DNA from: Morchella semilibera
Taxonomy: Eukaryota > Ascomycota > Pezizomycetes > Pezizales > Morchellaceae
Length of the DNA stretch: 64,000 nucleotides
Direction of reading: 5' to 3'
Assembly (NCBI GenBank): GCA_009192285.1
Contig: CM018606.1
Location: 2,408,081-2,472,080, forward strand
Below the pieces are notes generated by a model. It was not told where the DNA came from and made no database searches. It was given only the letters and a program-made list of their open reading frames with translations. Position numbers and translations under genes: made by a program. Below, piece after piece: positions 1-11,000 of the stretch (positions are counted from its first letter, which is position 1; each line of letters opens with the position of its first letter).

Positions 1-19
1 CGACAAAATATCATTTACT

Positions 20-175
20 GTGTCGGTGACCCAAATGAAGCCTGACAGTGCTAAAAGTGGTTAGTTCCCGTGTCGGAAAGTTACATGTATATAAAGCCCG
101 ATGGAGGCTAAAAAAAACTAATTTTCCCGTCAGAGACCTAAATGATGCCCGCCGGGGCTAAAAACCCTTATTTTT
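20..175. repeat. Degenerate tandem repeat, about 50-60 bp unit, three copies
   Basis: Three successive blocks (about 20-69, 70-128 and 129-175) share the same order of short words: tgtcgg or tcagag, then acc(c/t)aaatga, then a (a)gcccg/agcctg core, then ggctaaaaa followed by a T-rich run and cccg. The first copy may continue to the left of the window. This is visible directly in the sequence; its origin is unknown. Confidence 0.55.
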
Positions 176-272
176 GTATGTAAACAGCCCTCCGACAGCC
201 CTCCGACAGTCGGAGAGCCCCAATGCTCCCGCAAATTAAAAAGATCTCACCAAAGGTCTGAACGGTAATGCT

Positions 273-297
273 CCAGCCCCTCCGGTAGGAGGGCTGG
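273..297. repeat. GC-rich hairpin
   Basis: The arms ccagcccctcc and ggagggctgg are complementary except for one bulged C and flank a 4-nt loop. It sits just downstream of the tandem repeats, and no adjacent gene would make it a terminator. Confidence 0.45.
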
Positions 298-1002
298 GTA
301 CGAGCCTAGGGTAAGGCTGTAGACACCTACTGCTGTTGCAACCAACGACCACTGTCTACAGACTTACCCCCACACCCGTAGTACTTGTAATGATTGATTG
401 ATACTTCATACTTTACATGCATGCACGATATCACTCGCAATTTCATAGGGTTTCTGAACACGACTAGTATTCCATACACATAAAAAACCTCTAAGAGTAT
501 ATTTTTGCACAGCACGCAATAGCAGTTGTGTTTAGAAAGGCTATGAGGTTGCGAGTACTTATAGATTTTCTAGGATTTTATTCTACTATTGCCAAATCAG
601 TTTTATCCTAGGTCTTTTCTCATACATATAAGTATTTTCTATACTATAAAAATTATTCTAGGCCCTACGGTAGGTAAGTTTATGGGGCCGATCAAGCTCA
701 AGCAATCGACCTACGAACGAACAACACTCCAGAATCACGAAATATCACTCGACCTTAGAGGATTTCATTATTCCTAATGGCAAGTCGGGTATTTATCCTA
801 AAACAGTACCCTAATAATATTCCCCCATTGAGTGTTCTCATAAAGTCAGACTCCTATGGGTTTGATAAACATACCAGGACAACGTACGTTACAGCGGCTC
901 ACTCGAATTTACGTGTAGTCATTAGTCTACTACTCTGACGTATATATCTTATAGCCTATAGGATGTACATGTATATTAAGCTTATATATGTATATATTCT
1001 TA

Positions 1003-1149
1003 TCTCTTAGTCTGTCAATAAATGCTGACCCCCCTAGAAGAAGCAAATTTTGTGTGGCTTTACTAACAGATCCCCTCACCAAATAAATAGATCTTCCATA
1101 CAAACTTAATTCCTCTATTATAGGGGGCCAGCATTAACAGTCCAAGGGA
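1003..1149. mobile_element. MITE, mariner-like, TA target site
   Basis: The ends are imperfect inverted repeats (tctcttagtctgtca at the left; the complement of the right end reads tcccttggactgtta), followed on both sides by a TGCTGRCCCCCCTA-type subterminal block. A TA dinucleotide flanks each end (1001-1002 and 1150-1151), as expected of Tc1/mariner-type insertion. The reverse complement is clearly related to 20571-20693, including the shared inner words cctataatagagg and tatggaaga. The element is non-autonomous with no coding capacity. Confidence 0.7.
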
Positions 1150-2705
1150 TAGGCGGTCTAGGTAATCCCCCTAGGGTACTAGGCTTTTACGGACTCCCTA
1201 CCTTTGAGGTGGGTACACACAACAAGAACCCAAAATCTCTTGGCAGGCACTGCGGGGCTTTAGAGTTTTAGGTTTATGAAGGTAGATCTCGCCAGAATAT
1301 GCCCTCGTTTAATGGTCCCAATGTCCTTAGCCCGAATGTGAGTTATTTAGTTGGGACTGACCCACCACCAATATTACCTCTGACACCGGAATAGGCATAG
1401 GGTCAATGATAGATGACTCTTTGCTATCTAACTCTAAATAGCCTCTTAAGATCTGAGTTTTAATATGTTTGGTCGGTGTTAGTCATATAACTCTCCCCGA
1501 AGAATTTGGACTTGGCAGTGTGATTAGGTGTTCGCACGGATTCTTTATGCGTGGGTGGGGGCTGGTTTATGCTATGCTCACCATCCCTGTGAGTTACATA
1601 TGTAGACATCAGTTTATAATTTAACATACGAAGACCTTTTACATGTATGCTCTCAACGAATGGTCATACGTTTATTTGTCCCCACCCTGGTAAGGCGCAC
1701 GTTACTCTGGGCTTTAAACTCAGTTGCGGGTAAATTGTTTGGGCAACTCTCGTGTCCTAATAAACAACCAACAGTGCCAATACCAAACTTGTCTTAGATG
1801 CCAAGGTGTGTGGTAATGATTGATAACAGCTGTTTTTAAATTTTGGCCGTCTTTCACCACATAAGCTCCCGCCTAGGCCGCTACACAACATGGCCCACAC
1901 CACTCCCGCGTAGTTTCAATCCCGTTTCAAGGTTTCTAGTTTCTAGAAGAGTACTGCAGCAAATTCAGCTGGTACTCTGCAATGCATGTCTTACCACTAT
2001 GCACTCACCCCTTTTTATGCGAGGCTGCTGTCAATGACGCCATGAACACAAAATCACGGAATTTCAGTACAGTATCGATGTTCAACTTATTCGAGACCCT
2101 TTCAAATTTTTTAGAGCTTGATATCACCAGCCGGTATCACAAAGCTCAATGAGAAACAATATGGCAGAACTGTCTCAAACAAGAAGAAAAACAAGAATTA
2201 AACCCAGCTATAGAAACCCAAACCCAATAGGAAATTTATAACCCCTCAATACCAGTTATCACCGGTTACCGCATGAAAACATTGACCAAGCCTTTTTTCC
2301 GGTCTGTTATTATTTACCAGACAATTCACCCTCTTTTTTTTTTCAGCCGTAACCCCCTTGACTCCATCATGGGCGTTTTCGGAACCTTACTCCAAACGCA
2401 AGGAACCATCGGGCATTTTTGCATTCGGACTATTCCGGTATCGACTCGATGACAGCCTTTGTTTTATCTGCCCTCCCCAGGCCCCAGTGCGATTTATCAG
2501 CTCCTGCGAATTCACCCAAGCATCCAAGTGCGTAACGGGTAAGAGTCAACCAACGCGACCATGAAAGGGGTGGAGGGTTTATATAGGCGCGACGAAGACA
2601 CCTCTTTGAGAGACTCCCACTCAATATGAGTGGCGATTCGCTGCAAAGCCAAAACCGGACTGATAGAGGGGGAATAGGAAACAAAAGAAGTGGCGGAGGA
2701 GGATA

Positions 2706-3239
2706 CTAACGCAAACGAAAGGGAACCCTCTTTAGGTGGAGCATCAGCGGGGCATACATACAGAACGCCACATAATTCCTGAACGGTTTGAACTTGTCCT
2801 TAGGGTCCGGATAATACCAAGCGGCGTCCTTGATGCATACTCCTATCCGCAACACAATTAAGAAAAGAACGGTGACAACGGAATCCTAGAGGAGGGCGGA
2901 ATATACCATCAACTTCTACATTGTAATATGAGGCAGTTCCTTTCCATCCACAGATGGTACGGGTATCTGAGGGAGTAAGAAAGTCGCGGGTGATAGCACT
3001 ATAGTATTGATCAGCCACAATGTCAATTAGGTTGCGGTGGATGCAGCTTCACTTACGATGGCGGGAACTATAAATTTAGATCATTTGCGTTAGATCAATC
3101 ACTTTTTCAGACATAGAGGCTGTGATAGCTTTGAGAAGCTATAGGGGTCCCTTACGTAGATATTTCCCTCGACAGTCTCGTATTCGTCTGACTCGGCGAT
3201 GACCTTTCCGTTGATTTTTGCAGTTGCTTTTGGAGGCAT
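2706..3239 (-). CDS. DUF427 domain protein (small, 107 aa)
   Basis: Four exons by my model: 3156-3239, 3057-3067, 2907-2998 and 2706-2842, summing to 324 nt (107 aa plus stop) with all phases consistent. The product starts MPPKATAKINGKVIAES. It carries the family hallmarks VEGNIYFPP, TPSDTRTICGWKGTASYYNV and DAAWYYPDPKDKFKP, with the expected W and YPDP positions. DUF427 proteins are about 95-aa single-domain proteins of unknown biochemical function found in bacteria and fungi. Exon 2 is only 11 nt; it supplies FPPS and is flanked by a TAG acceptor and a GTAAGT donor. The last residues after NYVAF do not look family-like. A further intron from the GTATGT at about 2750 is possible, so the 3' end is uncertain. 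The gene is divergent from the decarboxylase gene about 1.2 kb away. Confidence 0.8.
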
Positions 3240-4426
3240 TGCGGCCGTTTGTATGAGAGTAGTAGTTAAGGGATATTGACTAGCGATGATGCAGCTTATC
3301 TGAGCTGGGATGTGCTTTGAGATAGGATCTGAAGCTTGTAGATGTTTGAAGTTCAAAGGACAGAGTATGAGGAAGGGGGGGGGGGCTCTAGGACCAAAGA
3401 GGAGAAACGATGGAGAAGAAAAGACCAAGGGGATACGATTAGTAGTACTAGAGAAAAGAAAAAGGCGGCCCAGGGGTGGGGGAATTGAAGTTATTTATTC
3501 TATGTCTAAGAAGCCTTTATGCTGACTCTATCTGCACGGCGATAACTTCAACCGCATTTATGATGATGATGATGATTTCCATGTTAGGTCTACCCCTCCC
3601 TAGCATTAATGGTGATACCCACAGCCCCTCTCTGTATGGACCAGGGGTGGTGTGTTCAAGTTATGTACAAAAGCACGTAGGCACGTATCTCATAGGTGCT
3701 ATATTCGTGGATACATGCAGTCAGAGCAGGGGATGGCGGGGGGTGGGATGGATTGATAGCCACGGGTGGGTGTGGTGGTGTCCATAGCGGGGACTGGATT
3801 GGCAGTTTTGAACATAACAGCCGGCGGGAGAAGGGAGAAGAGCGGAAGAGTTGTGTAGCGGGCGTGTATCATAAGTGCCGCCTGTCCGTTCACGATACTG
3901 ATAAGTCTAATGAGTATGTGGCAGCCAAGCCGAGGAAGTGCAGAAGCGCTTTTGAAAAAGAGGATCAGGAGGAGGCTCTTCGGCTCCTTGTTGATGACAG
4001 GTGAAACAAACGGCGCCAGAAAAAACAATCTTTGGGTTCTGACGTACGTAGGAACGGAACGGTCGGTAAAAAAAAGAAAGAAAGGGAAGAAAACCACCAG
4101 GGAAAAGGGATACATCAACCGAGTTATCATGATCGTGAGATTTAAATTCTTAGGAATGAAGAACCCTGTCAGAAGCCTAACCAGCATATATACTACATAT
4201 ATACATAGTTTCGGGTAACGGATACGGCGTCTCTAGAGTACTACTAAGTTGAAGAGCTTGACGGTACTGTTGGGCAGTTTATTCTACTTTTGAACCTCGT
4301 TCAGAGATGGAAGGTCCATAACTTTCCTTAAAAAGCCCGCCATAACCCTCAAGACGGCTGTGAGAGGCTCCCAAGATCAACTTTACATACGCTAGGAATA
4401 AATTCCCTGCATAAACTCTTTAATCC
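3240..4426. other. Intergenic between divergent genes, no gene seen
   Basis: About 1.2 kb between the starts of the DUF427 gene (-) and the decarboxylase gene (+). Several overlapping frames are open on both strands but are low-complexity and family-less. A poly-G run lies at about 3376-3385 and a (gat)n run at about 3560-3575. It presumably contains both promoters. Confidence 0.5.
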
Positions 4427-6161
4427 ATGGATTCCTCCCAGTTTCGTGCTGCGGCACATTCCGCGATTGATCAGAGTTTGTTCCCTGCTGGTCCCTGGTA
4501 ACAAAACGCGATGTGAACTGACAATTGGAGCAGTTATTAGTTACTACGATACCATTGAAGACCGTAGAGCTTTATCTGATGTTGTACCTGGATATCTGAA
4601 GAATCTCCTTCCAGATGGCCCTCCTGTCAATGGAGAGGTATGGGCTGAGATCCAGAAGGATATCGAATCGAAAATTATGCCTGGTCTAACCCATTGGTAA
4701 TAACTGCCTGGTTCCATCTCTGACCAAGAGGTATATATAAACCGCAGGGCTCTAACAAAATCTCCAGGCAATCGCCAAACTTCCTCGCTTTCTTTCCCGC
4801 AAACTCTAGCTACCCAGGAATCCTTGGAGAACTTTATTCAGCAGCCTTTACATCCGCGAATTTCAATTGGCTGTGTTCTCCAGCTGCAACAGAACTAGAG
4901 ACAATTGTTCTTGACTGGTTATGCAAGCTTCTAAATCTCCCCGAATGCTATCTTTCAACATCTCCCAATGGTGGTGGGGGGGTCATTCAGGGTTCTGCTT
5001 CAGAAGCGATTGTTACAGTTGTCGTCACGGCTCGGGACAGATATCTGAAAATGTTGTCTGCAGGGGCCAAGACGGAAGAGGAGAAGGAGAAAATAACTGA
5101 CGCCCATCGCAATAAGCTTGTGGCGGTTTTTAGTGATCAAGCCCACTCGTCAACACAAAAGGGCTGTCAGATCGCCGGTGTCAAACACCGCTTAATTAAG
5201 GTAGCTGGCTCTGCAACATTAAACTACTCTCTCACTGGTCCATTACTGCGCCAAAAACTTGAGGAACTCAAGGAACAGGGCTTGGAGCCCTTCTATCTGA
5301 CACTTACACTCGGGACTACTTCAACCTGCGCGATTGACAACTTTGCAGAAATTATAGAGGTTTTAAAAGACTACCCATATATCTGGGTCCACGTGGATGC
5401 TGCGTATGCTGGAGCTGCGCTGATATGTGAGGAATTTCAACACCTCACAGCTGGTTTTGAGAAATTCGATTCATTCGACATGAACATGCATAAATGGCTG
5501 CTCACAAATTTCGATTGCAGGTTTGATCCCTATTTCTACCTGTATTTAAGTATTTACTAACGTATCAAATTCAAGTTGCCTGTATGTGAAAGAACGCAAG
5601 CACCTCTTTGATGCTCTTTCAATAACCCCCGCCTATCTACGCAACCCGTTCAGTGCTTCCGGCCGTGTTACCGACTACCGTGACTGGCAGATCCCTCTCG
5701 GACGTCGCTTCCGTGCCCTGAAAATTTGGTTTGTGATGCGAACATATGGATTATCCGGTCTCCAATCCCATATTCGTAATACCATCTCCATCGGCGAGCA
5801 CTTTACATCGCTTATCAAATCCCGGACAGATCTATTCACTATCATTACACCTCCAGCGTTTGCTTTGACCGTATTTGTGGTCAACCCTGTGAATGGTGGT
5901 GGTGCAGAGGAGAGGAATAAGCTTACAAAAACAGTTTATGAATCTATAAACGAAGAGGGCAAGATTTTCATCACAAGTGGTATTGTAGATGAAATATACA
6001 TGATACGTGTCGTCGGAGGGAGCCCTAAAACAAGGAAAGAGCACTTGGAAAGAGCATTTAAAATTATTGTAGAAATGGCTGAGAAAGTTAGGGGTCAGAA
6101 GGAAGAGTATAAAAATGCTGATATTGGAGAGGTCCGGGAGGTACAGCTTAGAGGACTTTAG
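4427..6161 (+). CDS. Aromatic-L-amino-acid decarboxylase (PLP group II)
   Basis: Exons 4427-4475, 4534-4696, 4768-5520 and 5576-6161 sum to 1551 nt (516 aa), all GT..AG and in phase; intron 3 shows a TTTACTAAC branch point. The protein opens MDSSQFRAAAHSAID and continues SYYDTIEDRRALSDVVPGYL, typical of the family N-terminus. The PLP-stacking His is in DQAHSST (about H197), the PLP-nitrogen Asp in VHVDAAYAG (about D281) and the Schiff-base Lys in NMHKWLLTNFDC (about K313). The HVDAAYAG form and full length fit the tyrosine/DOPA/tryptophan branch rather than glutamate decarboxylase. Predicted reaction: decarboxylation of an aromatic amino acid to the amine, cytosolic. No biosynthetic cluster surrounds it, so the substrate cannot be fixed. 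Confidence 0.92.
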
Positions 6162-8050
6162 ACCCAACCTTTTAAGTCTAGAAGCGTCTTGTAAACTAGA
6201 GTTTTGGACATATAGATTACTTATATACATGTATATACTACATGTACATGTATGTACGTTGTATGTGTATCAAAGTACATACATGTAAGCCTAAATGAAT
6301 ACATATATGGGAAATTCCCCGAATCCAACTAAATCCGGCTCAAGCCCGAAGGTCTTTATTTGTTTAGCTTTCTATGGGAACGGGACAAGATATCACTGGC
6401 CAATTCATGTAACGATTTGCCTACAGATCCCAAAACTCCCAGGCCTGGCACCGCGGGTATAAAACGAGTTTGATTAAATTGAGCTTTTCCTGGTTCCCCA
6501 CTCTCCTATCCCTATAAAAAAACATTGGGAACTACTTGTATTCTTACCTGATATGCGTACGCTTAGCCGGTATATATATATATATGTCTTTAAAAGAACA
6601 ACCAATAGATATCAAACAATTATATAAATGAAATATTTGAGGTAATTCTCTGGTGATAGGCCATTCCCTGTTTTTCCTTCTCTTTTTCGTCTTAAGCACG
6701 CATGCAGCTACAGCATGACCTCCTTCATTTGATCTGTACCTTTAAAGATGCAACGTCCTAGGTTTACGAAGACTAATATGTATTCGCAAAATAACAGAGC
6801 AATTAAGGGCCGATGAGCTATGTGCTGACTGTACCGGAACACGCACCGGAATTGCCATAAGTTTAGCAAGGCCCTTAAGCTAAGTACATGTATACGTATC
6901 AAGGAGGCTAAAGTACACAAATTACATGTAAATCTGTACCTACGTAGTACATGTAGGTGTGGCCTAATTATACATGTATACTTAACAGACTTCGGGGCGT
7001 CATAAAATGCGGTTGAACACCTTTTATACTTGATAATAATCCCATTATTACATGTACTTTTGTTTGTTTCTTGATAGTTCGTTATTTTCTAGCAACATAC
7101 GCAATTACGTTACATTTATCTCTTTAGAATGACCACTCTCCTACCTATAACAAAATGTTTTAATTTCCATTAAGCGCTTTGAATCTGCTTTTTGTGGCCT
7201 ACCTCTGTTTAATATGTACGTACAATGGTCAAGAGAATAAAATACACAGACTACTAAGCACCCAGAAAAAGGCTATGAAATTGGTGAAACGGGGCTGAGC
7301 TTGGCCTCTGATGGGGGCGCGAAGTTTTAAGACTATTGGACGGATGTAAGTTAGACTAGATCTAAAACCTACGAATCAACCCACTGCAGCTTTGGTTGTT
7401 AGTCCTTCATAAATTCCCGCCGAACCCTAGCTCGCTCGCATCACGAACTAGATCAGAAACCATCACTGCTACTTAATTATAAAACAGTTTACAGCAGGTT
7501 CTAATAAGACTGCTTTAAGGTTGTATTGTATGAAGCGGCACTTTTGGCCCTGGAGATTTGAATATTCCGAAAAGTTTGCTTATAATATATACACGTGCTT
7601 TAGGTATTTTCAAGAATTAAGACACCACGGAAGCAACTGTATCCGCAATGTCGGGACGTGATAATACTCGGCGATCACTCGTACGAGTGAGAAACCATGA
7701 ACTGAAGAACACATCTCTAAAGCTTGTACTTGAGTGACGTCATCGCCAAAAATGTTTTGGTTTTAATCTATTGTTTCGACCTGCGAGAAATTAACACACA
7801 GAGAGTGTTTTGTTAATACCGACAAAAGAAGCAAGATAGTAGATCATCAATTCCACTAGTATGGTCGCGGGGAAGAGGCAGTTGCACGTGTCTCAATATT
7901 GCAATCCACCCCATGACCCGTGTTACAATCCCTTCCACTCCACAGAGCCTCAAGACAACTACTGCAGCTCCCACGATCTTCGTCCTCAAACACCTTCAAC
8001 ATTCCAGGAAATAAACGAAATAGATACGAGAATAACATACCGAGCTAGCT
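6162..8050. other. Intergenic, AT-rich, no gene seen
   Basis: About 1.9 kb without a credible frame. It contains a dense cluster of TACATGTA palindromes (e.g. 6226-6252, 6280-6287 and several between 6880 and 7060) and a (TA)n run near 6572-6588. The last few hundred bases precede NTE1 and should hold its promoter and leader. Confidence 0.5.
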
Positions 8051-11000
8051 ATGGCCGAACTGGCCAACACACTATCGTCTTCCCTTATCGCCGTAGCCTC
8101 ATCTACGGCTAACGCGACAGGAGATCTCACGACTTCACATGTGGTGCAGGATTCTACACAACAGAGTATATTTTGGCTCTCGGTATCGCTGGTATATAGC
8201 GCGGCGTACTTGCTCCAGAGAATCAGTTTTTGGATCATTAGCTTTAGCGGCTATACTCTTCCAGCATGGCTTTTTACGCTTTTTAGTACGAGCCTGACGT
8301 TTACCATGAACTTTACGACGCTGTTTGTTGCTCTGGACCTTTAGCTCATGTTACTTCAACAGAGACGACAGAAATACTAATTTTGTGGGTAAATATAGCT
8401 TGATTATACTACTCTTATTCGGATCGATAGTGTCATGGGCCGTCCGCTACCGGCTACTCTATAACTACAATCGTCTTCCACACGAGCCGCAACGAAAAGA
8501 ACCAGAAATTGATCTATTCCCGGATAGCCAAGAGGGTGATTCTAAGCCAGGACTGAGCAATTATCTCGATGAATTTTTAAGTGCGATCAAGATTTTCGGG
8601 TACCTAGAAAGGCCTGTCTTCCATGAACTCACAAGGAGTATGCAAACAAGAAAATTGCTTGCTGGTATATTTTACCTCCACCTAGTTGCCGCAGATGAGT
8701 GGAATGCTGAAAATCGGGATCACTAGGCGAAACATTACTACTCGAAGAGGAGAAAGGGTTTTGTATCGTCGTCGATGGGCTTGTTCAGGTGTTTGTCAAA
8801 GCCGCTCGCGCAGCCGCTATGGAAGCAGGTGCGGGGCCAGCTGGATATGGCGGAGCATTCCACGACGAGGAAGAGGAAACACTAGCAGATGGTCAAGGTT
8901 ACCAACTTCTCACGGAAGTGAAAAATGGCGCACCGATGAGTAGTTTGTTTACCATTCTAAGCTTATTTACTGAGGATGTGAAACTGCGGCACGAAGATGA
9001 CGATGAAGGGAATATGTCCACAAGCAGTAGCATGGTAAATCTACAGTCTGTCGGTGATCTGACTCCGTACGATGTAGCGGACATAAATACAGGAAGGTAT
9101 CAGCAGACGAGGATGGCACCTGTTCCACCATTCTCGTTAAATGACGATAAAGAATCAAGAAATACTTCGAGACCTATCACACCGGGAGAGGAACATTCAA
9201 ATAATCACCCCCCTCAGCCGCAGAGACCGCAAAGGCCACGAATGAAGAAATCAAAATCTGTGCACCCAGATATCGTGGCTCGAGCTACGGTTGATACGAC
9301 TATTGCAGTCATTCCAGCAAGCGCATTTAGAAGGCTTACACGAATATATCCCAAAGCCACGGCCCATATCGTTCAGGTCATTCTCACAAGGTTCCAGCGA
9401 GTTACGTTTCTAACAGGATATAATTATCTTGGCCTGACGAGTGAGGTTCTGCGGACAGAAAAATTCATGAATAGGTACACCATGTACGAGCTTCCAAATC
9501 ATCTTCGTGGTGGGGCTCTTGAGAGGTTAAAGGAAAAGTTTAAGAGCGAGCAAGAACGTGCAGAACTGGAGGATTCAATGAAAGGAATTGTTTTGCATAA
9601 TCCCGGTGCTGCCGCATCACGGAGGAGAAGATCCAGTAGTTCTCTACGCAAAGAGGCGGCAGTTCACGCCCGTCTTGCAGCTGCCAGAGGTATCCCATCG
9701 CCGGCGCTAGATGCTGCTTCTTCACCACTGAGGAATAAGTCGGGTGACGTACCAAACTCACCTGCGCTACGACCCAAACTTCAAGGCAGCCTTTCAATTG
9801 CAAATCAGGTATCCCCATTTTCCCAAGGCTGGACAGTATCTCAACCTGCCGGATTGGATGCAGAGACTCCCGGGCCTGGAGAGCGGCCTTTCAACCCATT
9901 TTCGAAAAGGGCTGCAAAGTTCATGCCAGATGGGACCGAAAATGAGGACATGATATTCCGTGAGGCTGTTTTGGAATGCATGTTCAAGGCGATTGGATTG
10001 ACAGGATCCACGATTAATACCATTACCGGAACTGAGTCCGGTGACCAATCACCACGTCTGGTGTCGTATGATTCCATGCGCCAAAAGGCAGTGTTCACAA
10101 ATGCATTCGGCAATTTTGACGCTTATGACGGGCCCCACGATGGAGATACAGGCTCAATTGCCAGCACTAGTGTCAGTGGCGCCAGTACAAGTGGATTTGT
10201 GAGTGGAGGTATCAGTGGTATACACGCTGATCTTAAGAATGATGTCGAGATTGTATTTTTCCCCAAAGGCGCAGTACTCGTGGAGCAGGGTGAGAGGAAC
10301 CCAGGATTGTATTATGTCATTGATGGGTTCCTCGATGTTTCTATCCCAGTCGATGAAAAGGACGGCGGAAGTGTCTTAGGTGGAGGAAACAGCGGCACGC
10401 CCATGAATATTGGCTCTCTTGGGACTGATTTAGGTCTACCACCTTTGAAGAGACAGAGCTCGTTCGCTAGCAGCTCAAGTCAGCGCCCATCAAGAATCGG
10501 AAGAGGGAAAAAGATGGGAAGGAAAAGCTTATTTATGATCAAACCTGGTGGTGTTGCGGGGTATATTGGTTCCATCAGCAGTTATCGAAGTTTCATAGAT
10601 GTTAGAGCTAAGACCGATGTATATGTGGGATTTTTGCCCAGAGCAGCACTGGAACGGATTGTTGAGAGGCATCCAGTGGTCTTACTCACAATGGCGAAGA
10701 GATTAACGAGTCTTTTGCCAAGGTTGATTTTGCATATCGACTTTGCACTTGAATGGTTGCAAGTTAACGCTGGCCAAGTCATTTATCACCAGGGAGATGA
10801 AAGGTATGTTATCTTTACGGCTGCTCTGTCAGGTCCATTTATTGACCATCCCGAAGTGATGCGATCTACATTGTTCTCAATGGACGCTTGAGAGCGATTC
10901 TAGAGAACGAAGATGGGGAAATGAGGGTTGTTGGAGAGTTTGGCCAGGGGGAGAGTGTCGGCGAGTTAGAGGTCATGACCGAGACAACTCGTCCGGCCAC

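Larger units (their letters stand above)
1..2705. other. Intergenic, repeat-derived, no gene seen
   Basis: No open frame here reads like a protein family, and all frames are short and interrupted. The stretch holds degenerate tandem repeats (20-175), a GC-rich hairpin (273-297), a MITE (1003-1149) and several TACATGTA palindromes. It looks like decayed repeat sequence. Confidence 0.6.

Noticed and set aside
3699-4187. 162-aa minus-strand frame between the DUF427 and decarboxylase genes
   Set aside because: It overlaps equally long frames on the other strand, is Phe/Leu-rich from purine-rich complement sequence, and shows no family motif.
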